From the NCBI RefSeq assembly GCF_032854445.1, contig NC_088307.1, positions 21,946,001 to 22,010,000 of the forward strand: 64,000 bases of DNA, in the 5' to 3' direction. Position numbers and translations under genes: made by a program. Each line of letters begins with the position of its first letter. Positions within the stretch are counted from its first letter, which is position 1. This stretch comes from Liolophura sinensis (taxonomy: Eukaryota; Mollusca; Polyplacophora; Chitonida; Chitonidae). Below, piece by piece: positions 11,116 to 23,170 of the stretch. The notes beneath the pieces are model-generated. The model did no database searches, was not told the origin of the DNA, and saw only the letters and a list, made by a program, of their open reading frames with translations.

Positions 11116-13034
11116 GCGCATTAATTAAAGCATTATCCAAACCGTGAACCATTCTAGGTTATAAGTAGGCGATAAAATAAAGTATGCATTTCGGATGCAC
11201 TTTGGTTGCAATTGTTCATGTATCCAACGTGGATGATCAATGAGATTGTAATAAAATACCTAACCGATCATTTTTCTTAGATTTACCGATTGTGTTATTT
11301 GTTATAAAATTAATGGGTAAAGAAAACCGAGATGATATTCTTGGAAACAACAAATACCCTTTGTCAAACATTATACATGTCAAGTCTTCTTAGCACAGAG
11401 ACCAAGAGTTGGATTTAGGCATGAGACTTTTTGAGTCAAAGTCTGATATGCTAAGGCGAGAGACGCTAAGCTACCACATTTCTAACTGTTTACAAAAGTC
11501 TAAAACTTTACAAGAGTTAGCGTTGAAGCAAAAGGGATTCCACAATATTGATTAGAAGTGTACAAACTAAGTCACCACAAAGTGGACAAATCAATTGATT
11601 TATTGATTGATTGATTAACCTGGTGTATAAAGTCTTACTTGGATTTTTTTTCACTTAGACCACATCCGCCAGGGTTTCGGGTGACGAATACCGGAGTTCC
11701 CGGAAATAAAAAAATATGCCTCCCTGATACAATGTAACGCAATAGGAGGCAAAACGTGGTTGAAAACGTGATATAAAGAAACGGACTATAATTGTGATGA
11801 TTATAAGACTTATACAGCGTGGCCGCCGTAGTCTAAGTGGAATATTGTTGAGGCCGCTTGAACAAAGACTCGTAGCCTAAGATTGTAAATCACTAAGATC
11901 GCGATCGTAGCCTTAGCTAACAATCGGCACGTTCTGGCACGAAGGGAATTTAAACCAATGTAAGTTTTAACTGAATTGAAAGTTGTAACTTACAATAAGA
12001 AATTACAATCGAATCGCACTTGTAAACATTTACAATCGCTCCCAAAAGTAAGGTTAAGCGCCAATACTCCAAAAGCTGTTACGGGCGTTTGCTTCATATG
12101 TTATAGCTCATAAGGATGTAGAATTCTTTCAAAAGTGAAGGCAAGAAATGTTAATAACCGGTACATTGTCTATTTACACAGGTCAACTTTATGTACGAGT
12201 CAAATTTGGCCTACAATCGCTACTCTAACAAGTAAAATTCATTTCTGAATCACGGGAAAGCACAGAACATTGTTAAATGAATTTCCAAAGAGTTTTCAGG
12301 GAGAAGCTTTGCACTTGTTGGCTATTCTGAGGATACTTAGTTTATGAAAACAATCGTGTTAACAAGAAACATTGTAGTTCTGTTGTTTGCAATGAAGAAT
12401 ATAGAAAATGCTTGTGTTTTTAGCAACAATATCTTGAACATGTGTTAATTTGTGAATACACCTGGCACCAAGAGCAATGGTGTTAAAATCACGATGTTAA
12501 GATTCAGGCCGAATGGCAAGAATACCGTGGTTTCGACAGGAGGAAAAAGTTTCCAGGAAACTCTCCAAGAATGGCAAACAGCTGTCCACCTTTATGTGTG
12601 TTTGGGGTCTATTCACACTCGTCGCCACACTGGGCAACATCGAAGCAAAAATGGTGAAAAATGTGCGATAAAATTTATGAAATGCATTGGAGTTCTCATA
12701 AAATCATAGGATAAATTTTTAAGGATTCCAAAATATTTTTGATCGAACATAAACAGAGAGAAAGGTTTCTAAAAAAGCTCTTAAAGAAAATAATAGAGGA
12801 ATTTTGTATGTTTCTGTTTCATGTATAGTTTAGCGGCCTTGAACAACGTACTGGTGTAAACCCAGAATGTTACAAAAATGTTATACTTCGAACATTTGAC
12901 AACATTCCAATTTTATGTTAAATTTTTAACATGCAAGGCTTTTCCTGATAAAAAATCTGTCTTCCTGGTTTCAACATATTACATGTTATTAATGACGTCA
13001 TCAACATTTGTGTACTATATTTATATATGATTAA

Positions 13035-13195
13035 GTCCCCGGGCGTATGTGGGAAGGTATTGCAGCAACCTGCGGATGGTCGTGGAGTTTCACCGGGATC
13101 TGTTCGCTTTCCTCTCACCGTAAAGATGGCCGCCGTCGTATAAGTGAAATATTCTTGAGTATGGGGTAAATCACCAATGAAATCAAATAAATATG
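13035..13195 (+). mobile_element. SINE-1, 5'-truncated
   Basis: Central part and tail (GTCGTATAAGTGAAATATTC, then GGGGTAAATCACC) in plus orientation. The head is absent. Confidence 0.85.
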
Positions 13196-13264
13196 TAGGA
13201 TAAATTTCACATTTGTTCTTCCTACCTACATTTATTTTGGATCTAGGCGACATTCCTGTACTAG

Positions 13265-13395
13265 TCGTTAGCTATAGTGGACGTTCCGGGTCATCAATTT
13301 TGAACAATTTTGAAAACAGCGTTCAGTACAAACCACCAAAAAGGTAAGAAAGGGTGTAAAAAAAGAAATTAGGACTGAGATATGTAAGGGAAAGC
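13265..13395 (+). repeat. R4 copy, partial
   Basis: GTGGACGTTCCGGGTCATCA and GTACAAACCACCAAAAAGGT. Confidence 0.6.
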
Positions 13396-13486
13396 CGTAT
13401 ACTGACCATGTTCGGTCAAACTGACACACCCAAGTTGCAAACTTTCACAGTTCTAAATGAATACGTTTAACTGTTTCCTGGTATGA

Positions 13487-14258
13487 TGTAAATCGGACGT
13501 ATAAATCGACAGTAGGTGCGAATGGACAAGGACGTGTAAATCGACATTATGCGCAAATGGGCAGTGATATAAATTGAGCTTGTAAATCAACATTACACGT
13601 GGATGGACATTGCTATATATCGGATATACATCGACATTACGCGCGAATGGAGAATATTACCAATTGAACGTATAATTCGACATTACGCGTGGGTGCAAAG
13701 GGATATAAATCGGACGCAGAAATCGACATTACGCGGATTTAGGAAATGATATAAATCGGACGTAGGCCTATAGAGCGACATTAGGTGTGAATGGGGCGGT
13801 GATATGAATGGTATGTGTCAAAAAACACGACTGGGTCGATAATGGTATAACTCGGACGAATAAATCGACAATACTAGCGGATCGACATTGATATAAATTG
13901 TGCGTGTAAATCGGCATTACGCATGGATGGACAGTGATATAAATCGGGAGTGTAAATCGGCATTACGCGAGGATGGACAGTGATATAAATCGAGAGTGTA
14001 AATTGGCATTACGCGGATTGACACTGATATAAATTCAAGGTGTAAATTGACATTACGCGGATTGACAGTGATATAAATCAGGAGTGTAAATCAACAGTAC
14101 GCGCGGATGGACAGTCATATAAATTGGGCGTGTAAACAGACATTAGGCGAGGATGGATAGTGATACAAATTGGGCGTGTAAACCGACATTACGTGCGGAT
14201 GAGCAGTGAACTCCATCGGGCGTGTACATCGACATAACGCGAGGATGGACATTTTCAC
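13487..14258. repeat. 46-bp minisatellite, about 17 units
   Basis: The typical unit contains GATATAAATCGG, GCGTGTAAATCGACATTACG and CGGATGGACAGT. Units to the right of 13.87 kb are more alike than those to the left, so the array seems to have grown or been homogenised from the right. Open frames in it are not coding. Confidence 0.9.
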
Positions 14259-14814
14259 CAAAATCATTCGACATGGGAAAAGCCTTATCATGACAGAAAA
14301 CAACAACAAGAGCAACACGGAAGGTAGATTCATATCTCCAAACACAAAACACCTGCATATGTGAATAAAAACAAAAAACACAACACAAACATCAATAAGT
14401 GGCTTATCCAAACGCTAAATCGAATGGGCAAAATCAAGAACTGTTTATGTCTTTCACGTATTTAAAGAGATATCTGTTGGCAAACAACTCCATAAAATGA
14501 ATCTGAACTTCTGAACCCGGCTAAACAAATAGTAATAAACAGAACAAATGTTTGTCCATGCTGAAGGAACATTGCTAACCCGAAAGTGGTTAGAATTCTT
14601 CGTAATCTATGCCCACTCTCTTTGCGGAAAGTAAACCCAGCCGTCATTACGTGCAGCGCATGCATAACGTACCGTAGTACCGAAAGACTACAACCGAGTG
14701 CTGTATCTAATACCGCTTATCCTGGGGCTAGGGGCCATAAAGGTAGCCATGCTCATTACATCTGCATGATGTCTTTATGAACTTTTTCAATCAAAGCGCG
14801 ACTGAGATACTTGT

Positions 14815-15010
14815 TTAATTGTTATTTGACCTGGAACTCATCCATGGACTACGAATTTGAAATTTTGTCTTTGGGAGCTAGTGTTAAACGTTGTTTCGGA
14901 AATGGATCTTGCGATTATCGACTGGGAAGGCCCTTTACTGACTACGAATGGTATATGAATGTCGGACATGACGCTTATATTTATCCTGTAGTGTCACTAA
15001 TGAGTTTACC
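14815..15010 (-). repeat. R4 copy, diverged
   Basis: GTGTTAAACGTTGTTTCGG, GCGATTATCGACTGGGAAG and ATGAATGTCGGACATGACGC. Confidence 0.5.
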
Positions 15011-15310
15011 GTAATACACAGATATTACGAAAAAAAATTTCATTGTAACTCAACTTTTCGGCATTTTATTTAGCCATCGTCAGGAGTGTTCAAAATGGAA
15101 CAGACAATGACATATATACATTGGGCAATGATATGGGTTGTTATAGTAAATAAACAAGCAAACCTCATAACCAGTGATTTTAAGGACTTATAAACAGAAA
15201 TGACAGAGAATCAACTAATCATAAACCCAAAGTTAGATAACTGACTAACAAACAAAGCAACAGGTAAAATATGTCTATAGTTATGAAAGGCTGTGATAAG
15301 AAAAAAGTCT

Positions 15311-15361
15311 GGGGGGGAAGGGGAGGGGGAGGCGATGGAGGAGGAGGGGGAGGGGAAGGGG
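15311..15361 (+). repeat. G-rich run with G-quadruplex potential
   Basis: Runs of 4-7 G separated by short A/T spacers satisfy the usual four-tract rule several times over. Confidence 0.7.
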
Positions 15362-15438
15362 AATAGACAGGGTATCATTGACCATATCTATATGCTTTTA
15401 ATTTATGATCAAGTTTATATAAATAGTAGTTTATAATA

Positions 15439-15444
<6 letters not shown>

Positions 15445-15523
<79 letters not shown>
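15445..15523. repeat. (AT)n microsatellite
   Basis: About 39 uninterrupted AT dinucleotides, 80 bases after a G-rich run. Confidence 0.98.
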
Positions 15524-15524
<1 letters not shown>

Positions 15525-15699
15525 CCATTTATGCATTCCACCGAAGGACTATACTTGGGTGCTTTAATAAACAACTTTATGTAAAAAAAAAAACGGGGAC
15601 GATGCCGTCAGGCATAGTACCGAACCACTACACCTGGGTGATTTTAGGAAAAGCTTTACTTAAAAACAGTGAAGGTGCTCTGTATGCATTGTTGATGCG

Positions 15700-15990
15700 G
15701 CTGGTGGACTACCAGAGCAGCGACGACAGTGTGATAGTTGCCAAATGATAATACGTAACCAGGTGAAAAACGGCCACTTGTCAATTTACCTCAGGGTTTT
15801 TCTCTAACTGTTCATGTCAATGCTTAAGAAGTAGCGAATTACACGCCCCAAGCCCCATGGCATAAGCAGAATTAGGAAAAGAAAATATATGGAATGATGT
15901 TTATGACAATTTATTAGACATCACTGTTCTAGAATTACCCAGTATGCTGTGTTTTCATCACATCACATGAAAATAATGCAAAGCTAGTTG
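15700..15990 (+). repeat. R3, near full length
   Basis: CCAGAGCAGCGACGACAGTG, GCGAATTACACGCCCC, TTAGACATCACTG and TGCTGTGTTTTCATCACATC. Confidence 0.85.
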
Positions 15991-17073
15991 GCCACGAGGC
16001 CTTCAGCAGAATATACTTCATAAATGAACCACTTTGAGATTCCGTGCCCCACTGACCCAAATTATGTTCGACAAGTCAAATATTTTGAGATGTTTACAAT
16101 ACGTATACAGAGACATAGCATCTGGATGGGAGACAAAACAACATATTGATTACGTAAATCTGCCATTTTCTTTCAGCTTTCGTCCAAAGGGAATTTACAT
16201 CAGTGATGATAAAAAAAAACAGAAGTGTCAGCCGTTTTGCCGGAGAAAAATTATATCCAACCAAATAACACTTGACACAACATATGGCCACACATATCAC
16301 CTGTTTGACGATATCACGTGCCCCTATTGGATCACGAAGTTTCACGCGGAAGACACTATTTACCTTTTTATAGAAGAACACAATGATCCCCATACTCTTT
16401 ACACAAAAGTAAACCGATCACCATCTGTTCAAGGCTGATCTAAGAGTATAAGTATCAATGATAGCATCTTCAAATTTGATCGAAATGAGTAGATTCAAAG
16501 CCTTACAGAAAACTCAGAAACATGATCCTCTTATATACAAAACTTAGAAAACGCCTTGAGTACGGTGGAAAATACAAATCAAATAAATAAATAAATAAAT
16601 GAATCAAAAATCGTTTGGGCTACGAACTGGTCAAATCGTGTCAGTGTCAAGCATTTTTTGTTGTCTGCTAACACCAGGAAAATCATGTGAGTGTGATCTG
16701 TGTACACCTGTAATCCTGTTGTTACATCATGCATATTTTGATTGTTTAATGGCGACAGTGGTGCGACGAAGTTACAGTTCGTACGTTTGTACAGTACGTA
16801 AATTTGTACGTTTATTTCATTCGATCGAGCATATAATTCAGTTAGGTGTCTTTCTTTTAGTGAGAAACTGAATACAGTTAAACTAATAATGTCAAGAGAC
16901 ACGTTTATCCCAACAACTTCATTTACTGTCATAAATGACCAAAATAAATCTCAAGCCGCGGTGAAATATTCAAGGGTCAGCCAGCCCCTCATAAATCTGT
17001 TTGTGACGAGATGTCAAACGTCCGAGTATCGTCGCACCAAACTACAGTAGTAATTAACTTCTATGCCCATGTC

Positions 17074-17388
17074 AGTTTTGTCTTGTTTGTTGTTGACGTT
17101 ATGACCCTAATTGAGGGAATATGTAACAACTGCATCGGTTTTGTCTTGTTTGCTGTTGACGTTATGACCCTAAATGAGGGAATATGTAACAACTGCATCA
17201 GTTTTCTTGTTTGTTGTTGACGTTATGACCCAAAATGAGGGAAAATGTATCAACTGCGTCAGTTTTGTCTCGTTTGTTGTTGACGTTATGACCCTAAATG
17301 TGGGAACATGTAACGACTGCGTCAATTTTTTCTCGTTTGTTGTTGACATTATGACCCTAAATGTGGTAACATGTGACAACTGCACGCA
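17074..17388. repeat. 63-bp minisatellite, five units
   Basis: Units with TTGTTGTTGACGTTATGACC and AACATGTAACAACTGC start at about 17074, 17137, 17200, 17261 and 17324. The third has a 2-base deletion. Because 63 is a multiple of three, both strands show repeated open frames. Confidence 0.9.
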
Positions 17389-17509
17389 TGTATGCAGCTG
17401 ACCAAAACTGTCTATTGTTGACACTGTTTGCAAAATGGCCGTCATTTCCGCTGCAATCATACTAATTGGACTCCAAATTAAGTAGCCGGCGTCAACATTT
17501 CTAAATCAT

Positions 17510-17730
17510 CCGTCAACCAAGGCTTAAGCAGAAGTAGATAAAAACAGTATGCTATGCTGTTAATTGCAATATGTCACCACTAATCAAAATACTGCATTCT
17601 CATCACCTCCTAATGCACAAACACATTAAAATAATGTAAAGGAACCATACTTCGGGGATGTTTAGTTCACCAGCACAATTTCGATGTATGTAGAAATACA
17701 GTATACATCTTAATACAATCTCACAACCAT
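17510..17730 (+). repeat. R3, 3' half only
   Basis: GGCTTAAGCAGAAGTAG, TTAATTGCAATATGTCACC and ACACATTAAAATAATG, followed by an R4 unit at 17815. Confidence 0.7.
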
Positions 17731-17814
17731 ATCAACAAATAGCTCAAAAAAGCCAAAAAGACTAAAACCAACAATAACACTAGTTAGATTTAAATCTTTG
17801 CGTCGAAACAAACA

Positions 17815-17945
17815 TTCGTATACCAGCCGTCAACCAATAAGGACGTTCCAGGTCAACAATCGCAAGGCCAATTCCCAAAACGACATATAACACAAACCAC
17901 CAAAGAACTAAGAAAGTATATAAAGTACGAAAATAGAACGTAAAT
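17815..17945 (+). repeat. R4 copy
   Basis: ATTCGTATACCAGCCGTCAA, GGACGTTCCAGGTCAACAAT and CACAAACCACCAAAGAACTA (R4 in the other orientation), beside a 3' half of R3. Confidence 0.7.
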
Positions 17946-18058
17946 GAATAATAAGCTGTTATCAGTTTTCAGGAATGATAATCTTTATTTCAGAAGCCAA
18001 ATCAAACTATATTTTCTAAACTTGAATTCGACAGTTGTCACCCTGGTCAATTTCACAG

Positions 18059-18209
18059 TACGTGCATCTTTGCGGGGTTTATATTACAACTAGAGCTAGT
18101 TTCAAAGAATTGCTGACCTGGCTTTTGTCCATGACCAAGTATCTAGTCAAAGACATGGCCGAAGACTTGACCTCTCTCTTGGACAGTGTCCACAAGGGCT
18201 TCGACATGG
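18059..18209 (+). CDS. candidate exon, function unknown
   Basis: A plus-strand stretch preceded by a TTTCACAG acceptor and followed by a GTAAGG donor stays open for 50 codons plus one base. It is richer in G and C and in codons such as CTG, GAC, AAG and GTC than its surroundings. It predicts an amphipathic, leucine-rich segment (ELLTWLLSM then DLTSLLDSV) with charged residues between. I do not recognise a family. If real, it is an exon of an unknown gene on the strand opposite the proposed protease intron. The open frame is short enough to arise by chance. Confidence 0.3.
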
Positions 18210-18899
18210 GTAAGGTATATCCGGGCTTTCATGTTAGACAAAGTTATTTTTAGCTTAGGATGCCTCTGCAGATATATGAAAATAACAATCCTGGCCGGTG
18301 GAATAACATACTTGTGCAGACATACGTACATTGTCTTGACACCTATTGTCTTTAAACTGTGTCAGCAGGTCACCCAAATGTTTGGTTTGCGGCCAGCGTG
18401 TTTTAAAACCTGAGTTAAAGGGCCTTAGCTTTGTCGGTCAGTGCGGATTGCATAAACATGTACTGCAGCTTCAATGTTATATATTATACGTTTAATAAAG
18501 AAGAAGGGTGTTTTATTATAATGTAGAAAGACGGAATAAATTTGGACACTGGAAGAATACTCATTCGCCAAAATTGGGTCATTTCAAGTCAAGTGAAAAG
18601 ATCAGTAACTCAGAGAAAATGTACATGGGAACAAAATCAGAGCGGCTACCATGTAGATAAATCAGCTCTGATCAATCCTATCGGGATCGCAGGTCGATAT
18701 TCACCCACGAAATCCTAATCGAATTTCAAAATGTCCAACACAAACAAAAGGTGTTCTAGTCTCCGATATGCTTCCAATAGTTCAGCTGTTTAAACTGTTT
18801 AATTTCATTCATTCACTGATTGGTTGATTGGCACTTGCTACCAAAATTACACCAAATGTAGACATTCTATCCAGCTCATCACAATTCCCATTGGCTTGA

Positions 18900-18990
18900 C
18901 ATTAATCAAGTTTGATAATGTGACCAATAATTCTATGTAACGGTGCATTAATCAAGCTTGATAACGTGGCCAATAATTCTATGTAACGGT
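18900..18990. repeat. 46-bp tandem duplication
   Basis: Two units, each CATTAATCAAG, TTGATAA and CCAATAATTCTATGTAACGG, start at 18900 and 18946 and differ at a few positions. Confidence 0.9.
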
Positions 18991-19804
18991 TTTACCTAGG
19001 CATCTAGGAGTTACTTTTTACTTAACCATACTGAAGGTAGGCTGGATATACCAGTTCCATGTACAAAGTCGCATGTTCAGTGCTAAGACGTTGACTTGTT
19101 ATATATTTTTTTCGCCTACTTCGGACCGGAAGTGGATGGACAAGCCAACTGCTTCTGGCATCGTTTCGCCCTGCATCATGCCACTAAATACAGCGGAATT
19201 CCTCGTGAATGTCCGGATAAGCCCATTAGAGAACAGCACGGGTCAAGCCTCAGAGCCGTGGTCAGCCTGTCCCACGTCTTGTGCTAACCAGGATCACCAA
19301 AAACCCTGGAGGAAAACGGACCTTTCTGATGACCCATATCTGCTAAACAGTGCTTTACTGTATCGCCACACACGACCAGGTGTAAAATTCCTCGCCCAAA
19401 TAGCTTCACAAAGCTTAGAAAGTAAAAACAAGCGATTAAAACCAAAGCCCTGGAGAGTCCAAGATACAAGCTTATCTGAGAGACCCGCTTTGCACTTGAT
19501 ACTCACACAGTATCCTGGAGACGACAGGTAAAAGGTTTGGAATCCGCTTATTTGTGGCTGTCTTCATCCCCAGGTGAAAATGGCCACTTGTGTTTCTAAT
19601 ACTATGATTGACCAGTACCTGAACCGAGGCCACAGGTTGCCTAAAAGATCTTGGGTGATTTGCTTACATCGTGCATTGACACAAGGTCACGGTAAATGGA
19701 CTCACAAATAACAAATGCAGAGACCAGTTTAGCAAAACGGGAAAAAATTCATATCTTTCTGAATGATATTGCACAGTTTAAGTATGGTCAAATTTTTAGT
19801 TCTT

Positions 19805-19960
19805 AAACTGATGTTTAACGCCGATCTAAAAAAATTCTTTAATTGAGCTACCGATGTCAGTTTTATGGGTGGAGAAAATCAGAGTGTCTGGACGAGACCA
19901 CTGCTAAGCCTCCTGACTCATAGCAGCAAGCCAAGTCTATAAGACCTAGATTCGTACCTG
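19805..19960 (-). mobile_element. SINE-1b fragment, diverged
   Basis: GATGTTTAACGCCGATC, GGTGGAGAAAATCAGAGTGT and TAAGCCTCCTGACT match the family weakly. Confidence 0.5.
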
Positions 19961-20134
19961 CATCTTCACTGGCACAGGCTTAATTCGCTACGAACATACA
20001 AATTCTTGTGGCGATTAAGCGTGCAAGTTGACACACATGTAGAACATCGAGTCTATATCCGTCAAAACAGATATTTGTATACCAGCTGTAAACCAAATTG
20101 AACGTTTTCGGTCAATAATGGCAATATAATTAAA

Positions 20135-20390
20135 GACGTGCAGCATAGAAAGTAAAACCAAAGCAGCGACGACAGCGTGATAGCTGATAAATGGTTACAC
20201 ATATAACCAGTGAAATACGGTCTCTTGTCAGTTTACCTCAGTCCCGGTTTTGTTTTAACTGTTCATGTAAATGCATAAATAGTAGCAATTTACACGCCCT
20301 TGAGCACCACGGCTTAATCAGAATTAGGTAAAGCAAAAATGCAGTGATGTTAATTGCAATTTATCAGATGTCACTGGTCTACAAATCATG
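20135..20390 (+). repeat. R3, near full length
   Basis: Close to consensus from ATAATTAAAGACGTGCAGCA to CAGATGTCACTGGTCTAC. A short R4 remnant (CAGCTGTAAACCAAATTG) lies just upstream. Confidence 0.85.
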
Positions 20391-20609
20391 AAAGACTGGT
20401 TTCCCCTCAAAACGTCCGGTTATATGTCCAGCTGTCAACACCTCATGAACCACTACTCGCGAGCGATATCATCACAAGCGACAAACATCTTTCCATTTGA
20501 AGCCAAAGCATCGTTTGCAGTCTCTATAATGCTGCGTCGTGAAGATGTGGTGCTGAAGCAACCAGATAATCAGTGTGAATGGGTCAGAGTATTTCACGCA
20601 TTACATTTC

Positions 20610-20935
20610 AGTAATTCTAGACCAGTGACGTCTAATAAATTGCAGTTAATATCACTGTACTTTACGTAATTCTGCTTAAGCCATGGTGCTAGAAGGCGTG
20701 TATTTTGCTACTGTTTATGCATTTACATGAACAGTCAGAAAAAAATCCTGACTGAGGTAAACTGACAAGAGGCTCTATTTCACCGGTTACGTGTAACCAT
20801 TCGCCATCTCTCACACTGTCGTCGCTGCTCTCTGTGCTGTAGCCGTATTTCACCGGTTACGTGTGACCATTTGCCATCTATCACACTGTCGTCGCGGCTC
20901 TGGTTTTTCGCTCTATGTTATACGTCTTAACCATA
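20610..20935 (-). repeat. R3 with a 70-bp internal duplication
   Basis: A full R3 in reverse. The end containing CACCGGTTACGTG is duplicated with a period of exactly 70 bases (20781 and 20851). The duplication join reads CTCTGTGCTGTAGCCGTATT. Confidence 0.85.
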
Positions 20936-21130
20936 TTTCATTGTAAAGAAAATTCTTTTCAGAACTATATATTTATCTATCCACAGAATCATATTTTACA
21001 GAACTCTTGGAAAGAAGCAATAAAATTTGCTCTGGAAAATTACTTTTGGGCTTTGCAAATTACACTTAAATATTGCTACAGATTCTATAGCATTTACAAC
21101 ATAACGGTAATCTTGACAAAACACAAAATC

Positions 21131-21268
21131 AGAATTGCTAAAATATACTCTAATAGTTGTCGGAAGGCCGTTGCACACTTTCCGGAAGCGATTCTATCTA
21201 GAATTGCGAAAAATATACTCTAACGCTTGTCGGAAGGCCTTTGCACACTTTCCGGAAGAGATTCGATT
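21131..21268. repeat. 69-bp tandem duplication
   Basis: Two units starting AGAATTGC at 21131 and 21200, sharing GTCGGAAGGCC and TTGCACACTTTCCGGAAG. Confidence 0.9.
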
Positions 21269-21827
21269 TAGGCGAAATGCACAATGGTTTAAAACGCATC
21301 ATTAACCTGCAGTTGTTAGCGTCTTCATAAGCCAAATGGCTTCTGTGTTTAGCGGTTTCAATCTGGTGTGAAATCTGCTGCTGTAATCAAGACGTGCTGT
21401 TATCCTTAAACCACCCGATCGATATAACTTTTCCCATGACAACATACATGTAAGCAAAATAGCCAAGTCATGTATATCTTGTGAATGTACATGACGATAG
21501 TGGAATGCGTCATGCTTAGCTACAAGGTAATAGGGCTACACCCACACGCCTCCTACATTACTTAAAGTTCTTTAGTCCGATTCATGCTCAACACTACAGG
21601 TATGACTCTTTCTAAAACTGGACCCAAATTATAGAGATTTCTGTTCCTCAAAGTGACCGTAGGTTAAGCCGAATGTAACGTCCATAGCTACCTATGTCTT
21701 CATCATGTGCTGCCCATGGTAGAAACAATCCTACGATCGTTTTGTAAAGCAGGATCCGGCGTATGTGCTCAAAATTCACAAGGAAGACTACACCTGGAAA
21801 CTTAATTACCTCTCCAAATGGTATGTG

Positions 21828-21965
21828 GAAAAGTTTTCCAGCAACAGACGGATGATCGTGGGATTTCCCCGGGCTCGGTGTCCTCCCGTTATACTGCTGG
21901 CTGCCGTCGTACAAGTGAAACATTTTTGAATACGTTGTAAAACACCAATGAAAAAAATAATAAAC
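21828..21965 (+). mobile_element. SINE-1 fragment
   Basis: Diverged central part and tail (GCCGTCGTACAAGTGAAACA, then GTTGTAAAACACCAATG). Head absent. Confidence 0.8.
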
Positions 21966-22187
21966 TGACTAACATCGATGAATACCATTTCAAACTCTAT
22001 CCCTACATAGTTACCACGAGAGATTAAATGTTGGCATTGTAATATGCTGTATATAAACACAGACCCCGGCACCAAAGATTCTTTGTTTAACATGCATGAA
22101 TAAATGTAAGGTTTTCCCACATTCCTATATCATAATCCCAAAACTAATTTCCAAAATAACTGATGCCATCAGTTCTTAAAGAAACAT

Positions 22188-22310
22188 TTATTTATATATT
22201 TGATTTATGTGTTTTACGCCGTGCTCAAGAATATTTCACTTTTACGACGGCAGCCAGCATTACGGTCCTAGAGAACCGGCAGAAGCCCTGGGGGAACCCA
22301 CGATAATCCT
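22188..22310 (-). mobile_element. SINE-1 fragment
   Basis: Tail plus part of the centre: GTGTTTTACGCCGTGCTCAA, TATTTCACTTTTACGACGGC and CAGCATTACGG. Truncated before the head. Confidence 0.85.
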
Positions 22311-22574
22311 TGAAGAAAAACGTATTCATTTCAAATAAAAATTTCAAATAAAGCTGGCAAGCACGCAAGACAGAAGTCATCAGTTTTCTTTTTTCTACGC
22401 ATTTTCTAGGTATGACCTCGAATTCAAATTTCAGCCTCGTAGTCCGTAAATAATTTCCTGGTATGATACAAATATACTGCAAAATAGATGCTTATACAGC
22501 TTCTAACTCCAGGTTAAACAGAAAGTCCCAAGTAAAATGGAACTGAACACATTTATAAGACAGTATTTATGGTG

Positions 22575-23105
22575 AATATAATTAAGCCGTAAAACACAGA
22601 GAGAAAAACCAGAGCAGCGACGACAGTGTGACAGCTGGCAAATGGTCGCATGTAACCGGTGAAATACGGCTACAGCACAGAGAGCAGCGACGACAGTGTG
22701 ACAGCTGGCAAATGGTCGCATGTAACCGGTGAAATACGGCTACAGCACAGAGAGCAGCGACGACAGTGTGACAGCTGGCAAATGGTCACACGTAACCGGT
22801 GAAATACGGCTACAGCACAGAGAGCAGCGACGACAGTGTGAGAGATGGCGAATGGTTACACGTAACCGGTGAAATAGAGCCTCTTGTCAGTTTACCTCAG
22901 TCAGGATTTTTTTCTGACTGTTCATGTAAATGCATAAACAGTAGCAAAATACACGCCTTCTAGCACTATGGCTTAAGCAGAATTACGTAAAGTACAGTGA
23001 TGTTATCTGAAATCTGTTAATCGTCACTGGTCTAGAATTACTGAAAATGCTGTGTTGTCGTCACATTTAACATACAATCACATTAAAGCAATGCAAATGT
23101 TTACG
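22575..23105 (+). repeat. R3 with four 70-bp internal units
   Basis: An R3 copy with 70-base units starting at AGAGCAGCGA at 22611, 22681, 22751 and 22821. The join sequence is the reverse complement of the one in the copy at 20610-20935. The rest, including AATACACGCC and the TGCTGTGTTGTCGTCAC end, is intact. Confidence 0.9.
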
Positions 23106-23132
23106 ATTATAGTTTACCCCTACAATGCAAAG

Positions 23133-23136
23133 TGGT

Positions 23137-23167
<31 letters not shown>

Positions 23168-23170
23168 TTT
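23133..23170. repeat. (TTTA)n microsatellite
   Basis: Nine TTTA units. The following TTGATTG suggests a worn SINE tail, but no SINE body follows. Confidence 0.85.

Noticed and set aside
16034-16438. 134-codon plus-strand frame
   Set aside because: It has no ATG at its left end and no domain or splice sites that I trust. Composition matches the non-coding surroundings.
17011-17220. Small secreted-looking protein on the plus strand
   Set aside because: The hydrophobic repeats come from the 63-bp minisatellite, and the frame breaks within the array.
19073-19531. 152-codon plus-strand frame
   Set aside because: No domain recognised, and competing frames overlap on both strands. Not enough to call a gene.
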